DNA from: JADJNW01 sp964549655
Lineage (GTDB): Bacteria > Bacteroidota > Bacteroidia > Chitinophagales > Saprospiraceae
Reading direction: 5' to 3'
NCBI GenBank assembly: GCA_964549655.1
Contig: CAZJXN010000028.1
Coordinates: 1-40,864, forward strand
DNA: 40,864 nt
Below are positions 14,922 to 22,427 of the stretch, piece by piece. Within the stretch, counting starts at the first letter, position 1; each line of letters starts with the position of its first letter. The notes under the pieces were generated by a model. It did not search any database. It was not told the DNA's origin and saw nothing but the letters and a program-made list of their open reading frames with translations. A program made the position numbers and the translations under genes.

Positions 14922-15965
14922 TCAAACCAATAACGATTCCTCACTTTCGCGATGTGCCTTATACCGCCCTTTCGTAAATTTCGAGCCATTGAAAGTCATC
15001 GTCTTACGCAACTCAACACGTTCTGCTTCCGGCAATTGATTAAAATCAGCGCACTTTTCAGAACAGGAGTTATGATATCTTTCAGCACATTCCTTACATT
15101 GTATAAATAGAATATGACACGCGTCATTGACACAATTCACATGGGTATCACAGGGCTTTCCACACTGATGGCAACGGGCTACAATGTCTTCACTGATGCG
15201 CTCGCCAAGTCGTTCGTCAAAAACAAAATTTTTGCCAATAAACTTATTTTCTAAGCCTTGTGCCTCGCACTGCCGCGCATACTCAATGATGCCGCCATCC
15301 ACCATAAACACATTTTCAAAACCCTGATGCAAATAATACGCGCTCGCCTTTTCACATCGAATGCCGCCCGTGCAATACATAATGAGCGGCTTGTCTTTCT
15401 CGTTTTGCAACATTTCCTCTACCAAGGGCAGCGCATCGCGGAAAGTTACTACATCTGGTCGAATCGCATTTTCAAAATAGCCGACTTCACTTTCGTAATG
15501 GTTACGCATATCCACGATAATCGTGTCTGGCAGGTCGGCGAGTTCATTGAATTCCTTGGCGTTGAGGTGCTTACCACGCTTGGTCACGTCAAAGGTTTCA
15601 TCATCCAAGCCATCGGTTACTATTTTTTCGCGCACTTTTACCGTCAATTTGTAAAACGACTTTCCATCGTCATCAATGGCAATATTTAGGCGCACGCCCT
15701 GAAGAAAAGGGATGGAATAGAGTTTCGTTTTAAACGCCTCAAAATTGGTTTCTGGTACCGAGATTTGAGCATTGATGCCCTCTCGCGCCACATAGATGCG
15801 CCCGAACACATCCAACTGATTCAGCAGCACAAATAACTCATTCCGAAAGCGTTCGGGGTCTTTCAGTTGGTGATATTTGTAAAAAGAAAGCGTGATACGC
15901 GGCTCGTCACTTTGCAACAGCCGTTGCTTGAGTTCGTCTTTATTGACTCGATTGTGTAATTTCAT
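14922..15965 (-). CDS. trhO: tRNA uridine(34) hydroxylase TrhO (rhodanese family)
   Basis: Rhodanese-fold enzyme that hydroxylates uridine-34 of tRNA, a first step to 5-(carboxy)methoxyuridine. It has the N-terminal acylphosphatase-like region with VAREGINAQISVPETNFEAF (59-78), the rhodanese domain with VDMRNHYESEVGYFENAI and the active loop YCTGGIRCEKASAYY (197-211, Cys198). A C-terminal Cys-rich segment (CHQCGKPCDTHVNC, then CKECAERYHNSCSEKC) probably binds zinc. Length (347 aa) matches YceA/TrhO. ATG at 15965. Together with queA it gives two wobble-base tRNA modification genes close by, separated only by xisHI. Confidence 0.93.
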   Translation of the reverse strand: MKLHNRVNKDELKQRLLQSDEPRITLSFYKYHQLKDPERFRNELFVLLNQLDVFGRIYVAREGINAQISVPETNFEAFKTKLYSIPFLQGVRLNIAIDDDGKSFYKLTVKVREKIVTDGLDDETFDVTKRGKHLNAKEFNELADLPDTIIVDMRNHYESEVGYFENAIRPDVVTFRDALPLVEEMLQNEKDKPLIMYCTGGIRCEKASAYYLHQGFENVFMVDGGIIEYARQCEAQGLENKFIGKNFVFDERLGERISEDIVARCHQCGKPCDTHVNCVNDACHILFIQCKECAERYHNSCSEKCADFNQLPEAERVELRKTMTFNGSKFTKGRYKAHRESEESLLV

Positions 15966-15994
15966 ATGGTTCGTTTTTCAAAGACAATTGCAGG

Positions 15995-16075
15995 TTATCC
16001 TGAAAAAAAGATGCCAGATACCAGATTTTTAGATGCCAGACTTTTCCCATCTAACGTTCGACTGCTCAACTCTGT
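15995..16075. repeat. AGATGCCAGA word repeat upstream of trhO
   Basis: AGATGCCAGATACCAGAT and TTTTAGATGCCAGACTTTT repeat the word AGATGCCAGA with spacing of about 20 bases. It lies between hepT and trhO. I see no gene in 15966-16139. Confidence 0.45.
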
Positions 16076-16139
16076 ATTCTGATAAGAGTGCAAAGATAGG
16101 GCTTGAGGGGTGGAAATGCAAATGACTTTTATTAGATTT

Positions 16140-16493
16140 CTACTGTTTTGAAATGGTGGCTTTGATTTGCGCTATTTTTGGTTTCAAATTTGGAAGATCG
16201 GAAATAGCAACACGCCACACTAGTGCAATCGTCACGCCGAAATATTGATGAATGACCATGTCGCGCATACCAGCGATTTGCCGCTAAGGGATATCAGGAT
16301 ATTGCTCGCGCAATTCCATCGGCAAGTTCTTTACTGCTTCCCCTATGATTTCAATTCTTCTAATGACAGCATCTTGCTTCTCCGTATTTCGTTCAAATTC
16401 CACTTCGCTTACGTCATCCAGATACTGCTCAATTTTTTTAATGCCGTCCAAGATATCATCCAGAAATACAATCATATTTCGTTGTTCGGCCAT
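16140..16493 (-). pseudogene. hepT: hepT-type (HEPN) toxin gene with an internal nonsense codon
   Basis: Reading from ATG at 16493: MAEQRNMIVFLDDILDGI and on through RRIEIIGEAVKNLPMELR to PDIP, then TAG at 16286-16284, then in the same frame RQIAGMRDMVIHQYFGV to a second TAG at 16142-16140. HepT proteins normally read PDIPWRQIAGMRD here, so a TGG to TAG change explains the stop. The lost part holds the R-x4-H-x-Y motif (RDMVIHQY) used for RNase activity and for AMPylation by MntA. The truncated 69-aa product would lack it. The rest of the gene shows no further damage, so the mutation is recent or a sequencing error. Confidence 0.88.
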
Positions 16494-16770
16494 ATATACG
16501 GATTTCTTCGTTCAAAATTTGCTCCCGCAGCGCTGGTTTAAGGGATTGATATTCAACCAAATCTACCTCCCGTTGTAACATATCCTCTAATTCTAACTTG
16601 ATGCCCACAAAATCCAGCAGACTGATTTCTGTACCCAATTCTACCAAAATATCCACATCGCTGTCTTCATTTACTTCTGCTTTTGCGAAAGAACCGAAAA
16701 TGCCCGCTTTGGTAATGTGGTGCTTTTGCAGGATGGGGAGAATGATTTGTTGTATTTTGGTGATTTTCAT
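16456..16770 (-). CDS. mntA: MntA-type nucleotidyltransferase antitoxin
   Basis: Minimal nucleotidyltransferase (104 aa) of the HepT/MntA toxin-antitoxin type; MntA enzymes modify the tyrosine of the HepT Rx4HxY motif with AMP. The GS-x10-D-x-D site is intact (GSFAKAEVNEDSDVDILVEL, about 26-45), as are the downstream SLLDFVGIKLELEDMLQREVDLV and the third acidic residue in REVDLV. The 3' end overlaps the hepT start by 38 bp, the usual tight arrangement. The antitoxin thus appears functional while its toxin is interrupted. Confidence 0.9.
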   Translation of the reverse strand: MKITKIQQIILPILQKHHITKAGIFGSFAKAEVNEDSDVDILVELGTEISLLDFVGIKLELEDMLQREVDLVEYQSLKPALREQILNEEIRIYGRTTKYDCISG

Positions 16771-16799
16771 AAAATGAATATTATGCCTACTCCACTAGT

Positions 16800-17834
16800 T
16801 CAAAAACCTCTTGCTATTATTAATAATTCTCGTATCTGTTCTTTAGCCTGTTCATTTCCTCTTTCAATCTTTTCAAGCACAGAGACCATTTGATAAGAGA
16901 AGTCCCTTCTTCTTATAATTTTTCTTTCTTCAATTAAATTTGCTTCATTTATATATTTAAACGCGGATTCATGTCTTTTGTGAGCTTCATTCCAATTCAT
17001 ATTTAAAAATTGCGCATCTGCTTTTTTTATGGTATCTACATACAAGATTTTTGATGTTTCCTCAAGTAAGGCTTTTGCTTCAAATGACACGTTAATTTCT
17101 AATGCTTCTTTTACAAAGTGAAAAGAACCTAAAATTTCATTATTTTCAAAGGCTGTCTTAGCTTGATCAATCAATTCTTTAAACTTTACCTGTTTTTTGC
17201 ATAGTTCTACTAAACCTGCAATGTGCTCATATTCAAGCTCAAAAGAAACATCATGTATTTTGAAGGCTTTATCATACCATACTAGTGCTTCATTCCATAT
17301 TCCTGCACTATAGTTTTCTTCTCCTTTTTGAAGAAAATATTCAAATTGCTCTTTCTGTTTGATTAAATGTTTCTTGTTTTTAATGTTCATTGCTATAGCC
17401 ATCAAGCTTCTTTCGATTTGGTGATAAGGTATAGACTCTGTATCCCACTTATCTACGATTGGTTTCCCGTTATCCGGTAGAGCTTGTAATTTTTTTAGTT
17501 CAGTAATATCCCAACTACAATGTCTAACAATTATTGGAATAACTTTAGATTTCTCTTCTTCATGTGCTTTTAATGCCTTACTCATTTCCGTTCCAAAACA
17601 ATAGTCCGAAGCTAAAAAATCGTGACTTACCAACAATAAAATAATATCTGCGCTATCCAATTGATTATGAATAGCTTTTTCCCATTCTGAACCAGCTTCG
17701 ATGGCACTGTCATCCCAAATTGAATCAATGTAACCCACCCTTTGGAGTACTTTGAGAGCAGTTTTCAATCTATCCTTGATTTCTTCGTCTTTTCGAGAGT
17801 AAGCGATAAACACATTCACCGTTTCTTGCTGCAT
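16800..17834 (-). CDS. TIR-domain protein with C-terminal TPR-like helices
   Basis: Residues about 6-145 form a TIR domain: VFIAYSRKDEEIKDRL, WDDSAIEAGSEWEKAI, ADIILLLVSHDFLASDYC and, in the likely NAD-hydrolase position, Glu83 (SDYCFGTEM). VIPIIVRHCSW and LPDNGKPIVDKW are typical of this TIR subgroup. The remaining about 200 residues are helical with TPR-like units (YFLQKGEENYSAGIWNEALVWYDKAFKI; ADAQFLNMNWNEAHKRHESAFKYI). No membrane segment. Likely an NAD-consuming effector with a sensing or assembly module, as in other bacterial TIR defence proteins; no partner gene is adjacent. A TATATTTG promoter-like box lies about 21 bp upstream. Confidence 0.85.
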   Translation of the reverse strand: MQQETVNVFIAYSRKDEEIKDRLKTALKVLQRVGYIDSIWDDSAIEAGSEWEKAIHNQLDSADIILLLVSHDFLASDYCFGTEMSKALKAHEEEKSKVIPIIVRHCSWDITELKKLQALPDNGKPIVDKWDTESIPYHQIERSLMAIAMNIKNKKHLIKQKEQFEYFLQKGEENYSAGIWNEALVWYDKAFKIHDVSFELEYEHIAGLVELCKKQVKFKELIDQAKTAFENNEILGSFHFVKEALEINVSFEAKALLEETSKILYVDTIKKADAQFLNMNWNEAHKRHESAFKYINEANLIEERKIIRRRDFSYQMVSVLEKIERGNEQAKEQIRELLIIARGF

Positions 17835-17854
17835 GGATAACGAGGTTATTTACA

Positions 17855-17862
17855 CAAATATA
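17855..17862 (-). promoter_or_regulatory. Possible -7 element for the TIR-TPR gene
   Basis: Minus-strand TATATTTG matches TAnnTTTG, 20 bases ahead of the ATG at 17834. I do not see a TTG at the right distance, so this is weak. Confidence 0.3.
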
Positions 17863-17877
17863 TAAAATTTCCAGTAT

Positions 17878-18540
17878 TTACCGCGACTTCCCCGCTCCCA
17901 CCCGCTCACAAAATTCCAACACCGGACACGTCGAACACTTCGGCAACGTCCCCGTGCAAATGTGCTTTCCAAAAGGGACTAAAAGCCGATTGATGGTAAT
18001 CCAATATTCTTTCGGCAGCGTTTGTTGCAGCACTTTCATCGTTTGTTCGGGTTGTTTGGTGGCTAGGTAGCCCCAGCGGTTGGTGATGCGGTGCACGTGT
18101 ACATCCACACTGATAGAGGCTTGTCCAGTGGCAATGCCGAGCGCAAGATTGGCACACTTAGGTCCTACGCCTTTGAAAGCGGTGAGTTGGTCATAATTGG
18201 CGGGGGTTTCGCCATTATAATCATTTAGAATTTGGGCGGTAAGGAGCTTGATATTTTGCACTTTTTGCTCCGGGAAAGTACTTTGGCGGATGATTTGGAG
18301 TAGTTGTTCGTCAGGCAGTTGATGAATGGCTTCGGGCGTGCGGGCGATGGCGAAAAGTGCTTCGGAAAGCGGCAAGCTGGTTTCGTCATACGTGCGAATG
18401 GAAAGGATGCAAGCGATGAGTTGTTCGTACACACTGGTGTAGCCGCGTTCGTACAGCTCAAACATGGCGGCTTTTGGAAAGGGCTTTACTGCTTCTTCAA
18501 TATGTTGCAGGACGAGGTGGATGTCAAAATTTGGTTTCAT
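17878..18540 (-). CDS. nth: Endonuclease III-type DNA glycosylase
   Basis: Base-excision repair glycosylase/AP lyase for oxidised pyrimidines. It has the helix-hairpin-helix LTAFKGVGPKCANLALG (119-135) with catalytic Lys128, Asp146 in SVDVHVHRITNRWG, and a [4Fe-4S] loop C195-x6-C202-x2-C205-x5-C211. Length 220 aa is normal. The N-terminal segment up to about 40 differs from classic Nth (LIACILSIRTYDET in place of LLSAQ-TD), so this is a divergent member; substrate range may differ. It sits between the two TIR genes and is the only housekeeping gene there. Confidence 0.9.
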   Translation of the reverse strand: MKPNFDIHLVLQHIEEAVKPFPKAAMFELYERGYTSVYEQLIACILSIRTYDETSLPLSEALFAIARTPEAIHQLPDEQLLQIIRQSTFPEQKVQNIKLLTAQILNDYNGETPANYDQLTAFKGVGPKCANLALGIATGQASISVDVHVHRITNRWGYLATKQPEQTMKVLQQTLPKEYWITINRLLVPFGKHICTGTLPKCSTCPVLEFCERVGAGKSR

Positions 18541-18562
18541 GGTGGGTATTTTATTTGGTAGG

Positions 18563-18606
18563 AATGAAGACGTGACAGGTTTTCGAAAACCTGTCGCGTC
18601 TTCATT
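18563..18606. repeat. 44-bp near-perfect palindrome
   Basis: The arms AATGAAGACGTGACAGGTTT-TC and GA-AAACCTGTCGCGTCTTCATT pair over 22 bp with one mismatch (a G-U pair in one RNA orientation) and no loop beyond the centre TTCGAA. It lies between the stop of the TIR-EAD11 gene and the start of nth. There is no T run after it on the minus strand, so it is a palindromic intergenic repeat that might also reduce read-through. Confidence 0.75.
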
Positions 18607-18612
18607 CTAAAC

Positions 18613-19383
18613 TCACTCCATATCTTCCAGCACTGCCAGCAATGAGGCGTTGATGCGGTTGCGCTCCATTTGTACCTCGCTGTAAGTCATTAAGCCGAGG
18701 CGTTCCTGCCGCTCAATGCTGCTCCATCTGCCGGATAAAAGAAGCAATTCGCTGTGTTTGTCGGAATCGAGGGTTTCCGTGTATTCAAGCAGTTTATCCA
18801 AAGCATCTTTGGTTTTGCCTCTACCGATGAAATTGCGGACTTGTTGTTCTATGGAAGTAGATTCATTGTGGATTGGTGGATTCGAATGTTGTGGAGGATT
18901 GTCATTATGCTCATTCAAGCTATCGCCAGCACCGTTCGTTTTTCTCTCAAAAAGTTTTTTCAAACGCGTGACCACATCCACCCATGCATCATCATGGTCG
19001 CTCCACTGAGAGACGGGCTTACGGTCTTTTGGTAGCGATTGAAATTTGTCTAAAAACTCATCTGTATCGGCCACTGGCTTTATCCAAATTGGGACAATCG
19101 TTACCTCTTTTTTTTGATGCCGTTCAATCGCTTTCCCGATTTCATTCACGTTTATATAATCGGATGCCATAAATGCCGGACTAATTAAAAAAATCAGCAC
19201 ATCCGAAGTTTCCAAGTTTTTCTTGATTTCATCTGCCCATTCTTCACTTGCTACAATGTCGCCATCGTGCCATGATTTTATAACGCCTTTACGTACCAAG
19301 GGCTTTAAGTGTAATAAAAATTCGTCTTTATACTCCACATCTTTGCGGGCATAAGAAATAAATAATCTCAATGGCTGACTCAT
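18613..19383 (-). CDS. TIR-domain effector with a C-terminal EAD11-like adaptor domain
   Basis: Residues 5 to about 140: TIR domain with LFISYARKDVEYKDEF, SWHDGDIVASEEWADEI, DVLIFLISPAFMASDY, Glu81 (DYINVNEIG) in the catalytic position, and LPKDRKPVSQW. Residues about 145-173 are a polar linker rich in N, H and P. Residues about 174-256 (QQVRNFIGRGKTKDALDKLL, ELLLLSGRWSSIERQERLGL, SEVQMERNRINASLLAVLE) match effector-associated domain 11, a small helical adaptor that recruits effectors to partners carrying the same domain in predicted conflict systems. No other EAD11 protein is in the window, so the partner must be elsewhere. Promoter-like TTG-N18-TATATTTG upstream. Confidence 0.88.
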   Translation of the reverse strand: MSQPLRLFISYARKDVEYKDEFLLHLKPLVRKGVIKSWHDGDIVASEEWADEIKKNLETSDVLIFLISPAFMASDYINVNEIGKAIERHQKKEVTIVPIWIKPVADTDEFLDKFQSLPKDRKPVSQWSDHDDAWVDVVTRLKKLFERKTNGAGDSLNEHNDNPPQHSNPPIHNESTSIEQQVRNFIGRGKTKDALDKLLEYTETLDSDKHSELLLLSGRWSSIERQERLGLMTYSEVQMERNRINASLLAVLEDME

Positions 19384-19759
19384 GTATTAATGTTTTGCTG
19401 GTAGTTAATTTTTATAGATTATGCAATATTTTACAATTTTACAAATATAATCTATTCAACGAAAGTTCAACTTGTATTATCAAATAAGAACATGGCTTCT
19501 TTTCAACCATCTCTCTTATAAGCTGTTCTATTTATAATACTTCGAAGTTATAACACAGTATTCTTCTTTTCAGAAAATGTTGGAGACCAAACCTTTACAC
19601 CATTTCGGGCAATAAAATGCGGATTTAAATCAAGACTGACAATTGGCAGGCGCAAAAGTCTGTGTTTTTCCTTGCGTGGCATTCGTCCATGTAAGGCTCA
19701 TCACTCCTTTGCTATGCCTGACCCAATTTTACAAATGAACGCACTAACTATTTTATGAA
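19384..19759. other. Divergent intergenic region, no recognised gene
   Basis: Between the leftward TIR-EAD11 gene and the rightward PagL-like gene. It contains a promoter-like pair for the TIR gene at 19442-19470. On the minus strand a 44-codon open frame (about 19558-19692, beginning MPRKEKHRLLRLPI) has no family I recognise and I do not call it. Nothing else stands out. Confidence 0.5.
19442..19470 (-). promoter_or_regulatory. Promoter-like site for the TIR-EAD11 gene
   Basis: Minus-strand TTG (19470-19468), 18-base spacer, TATATTTG (19449-19442), matching TTG / TAnnTTTG. It would give a leader of about 50 bases before ATG 19383. Confidence 0.45.
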
Positions 19760-20329
19760 ATGAAACATTTTTTACTACTATCGGCATTGTTTTGGAGCAG
19801 TAACGTACTCGTGGCACAAGAATCTGCTTTTCGCAAATTCCTTCCGACCGTTGGTATTGGCTATGGCGTTTGGAATGAAAATCTATTAGACGGTGGAGTT
19901 TATAATCCAATTATACTGATTGGCAGAAGCACCGTTTTTCAACTTTCTAAGCAGCGCGGCAATGGTTTTTCGGTGTATGTAGAATCACAGTTGGTAGCCG
20001 TTTCCGTGAGAGAATTTCGCCGAAGAGATTATGAATTTGGCGGTAATTTAGGTTTTGAATATCGCACATCGCTTTGGTTAGGGAGTTTGTTTGAAACCTC
20101 TATTGGTTCAGGTCCACATTACATCACCGTCGTGACCAGACATCAGGCGCGGGGCTTTATTTTTTCTGATAATTTTGAGATGGCACTCAGTCAGGCACTG
20201 CCGAAAGGCAATGCACAATTACAACTTCGATTTCGGTATCGCCATATTTCCAATGCTGGCTTGCAAGAACCGAATCTGGGAATTGATAATGTGTTTGTAT
20301 TTGCGGGGTTTGCGAAAAGCTTTAAGTAA
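19760..20329 (+). CDS. PagL-like outer-membrane lipid A deacylase / acyloxyacyl hydrolase-family protein
   Basis: Signal peptide 1-19 (MKHFLLLSALFWSSNVLVAQ). The rest alternates in the manner of an eight-stranded beta-barrel. The C-terminal FRYRHISNAGLQEPNLGIDN and the aromatic ending FAGFAKSFK match the PagL family, whose catalytic His and Ser are in an H-x-S-N motif (here His162, Ser164). The position of the PagL glutamate (14 residues after the His, from memory) holds Asp176, so activity is not certain. Length 189 aa fits. It stands alone, rightward, with a repeat element downstream. Would trim lipid A acyl chains in the outer membrane if active. Confidence 0.75.
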   Translation: MKHFLLLSALFWSSNVLVAQESAFRKFLPTVGIGYGVWNENLLDGGVYNPIILIGRSTVFQLSKQRGNGFSVYVESQLVAVSVREFRRRDYEFGGNLGFEYRTSLWLGSLFETSIGSGPHYITVVTRHQARGFIFSDNFEMALSQALPKGNAQLQLRFRYRHISNAGLQEPNLGIDNVFVFAGFAKSFK

Positions 20330-20640
20330 TGGATGTTACGTGATAGAACACGGATTTACACGGATGCAACGGGTGTACACGGATTTTTTAAATAATCAAC
20401 TAAAATTCAATCATAAACAAAAACAATTTAAGTTTTTGATTGTCAGTTTATTGAATAACTATCAATTTTATTATAAATTGTCCATTTAGTTAATGCCAAG
20501 TATCTAATAATCTATGCACATCCGCCCAGTATTCTATCAGCACATACGTAACGTCAGTTATTATAGAAAAAATCCGTGTTCTATTACCCATAGCTTGCAG
20601 TGTAGTGCGTAACGCGAGTAAGTAAATAAAAATCGGCATT
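20330..20640. other. Intergenic region with inverted-repeat element, copy 2
   Basis: Separates the convergent PagL-like and ACMSD-type genes. It is almost filled by the repeat at 20343-20584. The core is AT-rich and has no supported gene. Confidence 0.6.
20343..20584. repeat. Inverted-repeat element, copy 2
   Basis: The arms ATAGAACACGGATTT (20343-20357) and its exact reverse complement (20570-20584) enclose 212 bp. The left flank GTGATAGAACACGGATTTxCACGGATGC is nearly identical to copy 1 at 2338-2364, but the cores are different. It follows a stop codon by only 13 bp. Confidence 0.75.
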
Positions 20641-21648
20641 TTATAAAAACTTTTCTTTTTCTAACCCCAGCCACGTTAAAGCATTATTAGCAAAAATATC
20701 TTCTTTGATTTCGTTTGGCAAATCCATTGCTTCTATAAAAGCCCCAATTTCGAGGTCGCCCAGTGGAAACGGATAATCAGAACCGAGCGTAATTTTATCG
20801 GCACCGACCATGTCCATTACAAAACGCAGCAAGTCCGCGTCGTGCGTGATGCTGTCCACCCAAAACTTGCCGAGATATTGACGTGGATTGATGGGATTGT
20901 CTACTGCTACCAAGTCAGGACGCGCGTTAAAACCGTGTTCAATGCGTCCAAACGTACCCAAAAACGAGCCACCTGCGTGTGCGAAACAAACTCGGAGGGT
21001 GGTCAATCTTTCAAAAATACCACTAAAAATCATGGAACAAATCGCGCGGGAAGTCTCTGCCGGCATCCCGACGAGCCACGGCAGCCAGTATTTTTCTATC
21101 GAATGTACGCCCAGCATATTCCAAGGATGTACAAATATTGCCATATCAAGCTGTTGGCAACATTCAAAAATAGGGTAAAACTTAGGGTCGCTCAGATTCT
21201 CGTCATTGATATTCGTACCGATTTGTACACCCGCCAAACCAATTTTTTTACAACGCTCTAATTCCTTGATTGCCAAGTCCGTATCTTGCATTGGCAGCGT
21301 ACCCAGACCAATATAATTTTTCGGATAATCGCTCACTAATTGCGCGATGTGGTCATTCAAAAACATGGAAATATCAGCTGCGTCTTTTGGCTTTGCCCAG
21401 TAAGCGAACAACACCGGAATGGTACTCACCACTTGTACCTGCGCGCCGTGTTGCGCATACTCTTCAATCCGTTCACGAGAATCCCAAGTGTTAGAAGAAA
21501 TTTCTCTAAAAATCGTTTCGCCACGCATCATACGCGCACGCCCGGGTTGAAAATGTTCGAGATGAATAAAGCCTTCATAGCGAAATTTTTCCGCCCAGCG
21601 CGGCAGTTTGGATGGAATAATATGGGTGTGCATATCTATTTTGAACAT
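20641..21648 (-). CDS. Amidohydrolase of the ACMSD type (2-amino-3-carboxymuconate-6-semialdehyde decarboxylase)
   Basis: Zn-dependent decarboxylase of the kynurenine branch. It has the metal motif KIDMHTHIIP (3-12; His7, His9), FVHPWNMLG (third His), FAHAGGSFLGTFGRIEHG and LGSDYPFPLG with the catalytic Asp. The specific IPVLFAYWAKPKDA and KFWVDSITHD segments match ACMSD rather than generic amidohydrolase-2 proteins. Length 335 aa is usual. The other kynurenine-pathway genes are not nearby, so its pathway role is inferred from the family. Confidence 0.88.
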   Translation of the reverse strand: MFKIDMHTHIIPSKLPRWAEKFRYEGFIHLEHFQPGRARMMRGETIFREISSNTWDSRERIEEYAQHGAQVQVVSTIPVLFAYWAKPKDAADISMFLNDHIAQLVSDYPKNYIGLGTLPMQDTDLAIKELERCKKIGLAGVQIGTNINDENLSDPKFYPIFECCQQLDMAIFVHPWNMLGVHSIEKYWLPWLVGMPAETSRAICSMIFSGIFERLTTLRVCFAHAGGSFLGTFGRIEHGFNARPDLVAVDNPINPRQYLGKFWVDSITHDADLLRFVMDMVGADKITLGSDYPFPLGDLEIGAFIEAMDLPNEIKEDIFANNALTWLGLEKEKFL

Positions 21649-21735
21649 GGCGTTATATTGGGTTTTTGTATTATGGTGTTATCGTGTTTTTGAGTAAAAA
21701 GGCTAATAAATTTCCAGCAAATCTATTTCAGGGTG

Positions 21736-22038
21736 TTAATATAACTCTTCAACATCTAAGTAATGTCTTTTCAATTTTTCGACAATAACCTCAGTTTGCT
21801 GATTGCCAAAACGCAGCCAAATTACCTTTGGCGGAGCACCATATAACGTCAGTAATTCTACAAAATCTTCATCAAAAGTGACGATGGGAATTTGATTTTT
21901 TTGGGCATATTCCCAAATTTCTTTATCTTTTGCTGGAACTTTTAGTCCGATACGACTTATGTGCAAGCTGTTGGGAAATTCCTTTTCTAATTTTTTAAGA
22001 ATGCGATAGGAAATGTTTTGGTCAAAAAGTAGGTTCAT
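21736..22038 (-). CDS. DUF5615 PIN-like toxin
   Basis: 100-aa protein of the DUF5615 (Mut7-C-like PIN fold) family. MNLLFDQNIS (with Asp6), the central KDKEIWEYAQKNQIPIVTFDEDFVELLTLYGAPPKVIWLR and a conserved FGN place acidic residues for a PIN-type metal site. Presumed RNase toxin. Its ATG overlaps the stop of the DUF433 gene by 4 bp, the standard antitoxin-toxin arrangement. No transmembrane or secretion signal. Confidence 0.88.
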   Translation of the reverse strand: MNLLFDQNISYRILKKLEKEFPNSLHISRIGLKVPAKDKEIWEYAQKNQIPIVTFDEDFVELLTLYGAPPKVIWLRFGNQQTEVIVEKLKRHYLDVEELY

Positions 22039-22256
22039 ACTACTATTTTTAATTTACGTTCCTTATCTGCCGCATATACCAAGCAAGCTATAATATCGGA
22101 TTCGGTAAGTTCTGGAAAATCTTCTATTATCTCATTGGTAGTCATTTTGACGGACAACCAACTCAATATATCATAAACTGTAATCCGCGTATCCTTTATA
22201 CAAGGCTTACCAAAACGAATTTCAGGGTTGATTTCAATACGCTCGTGATAAATCAT
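22035..22256 (-). CDS. DUF433 antitoxin
   Basis: 73-aa DUF433 protein: RIEINPEIRFGKPCIKDTRITVYDILSWLS, then FPELTESDIIACLVYA. DUF433 proteins have a winged/ribbon DNA-binding region and pair with DUF5615 toxins. First gene of a two-gene unit, overlapping the next by 4 bp. A promoter-like TTG-N21-TAGCTTTG lies just upstream, giving a leader of about 24 bases. Autoregulation is likely by family analogy. Confidence 0.88.
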   Translation of the reverse strand: MIYHERIEINPEIRFGKPCIKDTRITVYDILSWLSVKMTTNEIIEDFPELTESDIIACLVYAADKERKLKIVV

Positions 22257-22285
22257 GCTACCTTTTTTATAATAAAACGGCTATT

Positions 22286-22317
22286 CAAAGCTAATAGTTT
22301 TTCTAATATTTCCACAA
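22286..22317 (-). promoter_or_regulatory. Promoter-like site for the DUF433/DUF5615 pair
   Basis: Minus-strand TTG (22317-22315), 21-base spacer, TAGCTTTG (22293-22286). It lies between the upstream terminator and the antitoxin ATG, consistent with an independent toxin-antitoxin transcript. Confidence 0.45.
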
Positions 22318-22330
22318 TACGCCAGGAAAT

Positions 22331-22375
22331 TAAAAAACAGAAAGTGCAAAGAGTATTTTTAATTCTTTGCACTTT
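22331..22375 (-). terminator. Intrinsic terminator after the amidohydrolase genes
   Basis: AAAGTGCAAAG (22341-22351) and its exact complement CTTTGCACTTT (22365-22375) make an 11-bp stem. On the minus strand it is followed by CTGTTTTTTAA. It lies 52 bp past the stop of the leftward amidohydrolase gene and ahead of the toxin-antitoxin promoter. Confidence 0.75.
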
Positions 22376-22387
22376 TCTTGTTGCTAA

Positions 22388-22420
22388 AGATGTGCCACAC
22401 TTTGAAAATGCGGCACATCT
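22388..22420 (-). repeat. Second hairpin in the amidohydrolase 3' region
   Basis: AGATGTGCC (22388-22396) and GGCACATCT (22412-22420), a 9-bp perfect stem with a 15-base loop, starting 8 bases after the stop codon. No T run, so it may protect the 3' end rather than terminate. Confidence 0.5.
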
Positions 22421-22427
22421 ATCATCC

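Noticed and set aside
14452..14925. XisH beginning at 14925
   Set aside because: The first 19 residues are encoded by a TTTCTAG-word repeat; the family begins at MPAKDLYH (14868).
19558..19692. 44-codon leftward frame in the TIR/PagL gap
   Set aside because: No family recognised, no clear ribosome site, and one of several similar short frames in the gap.
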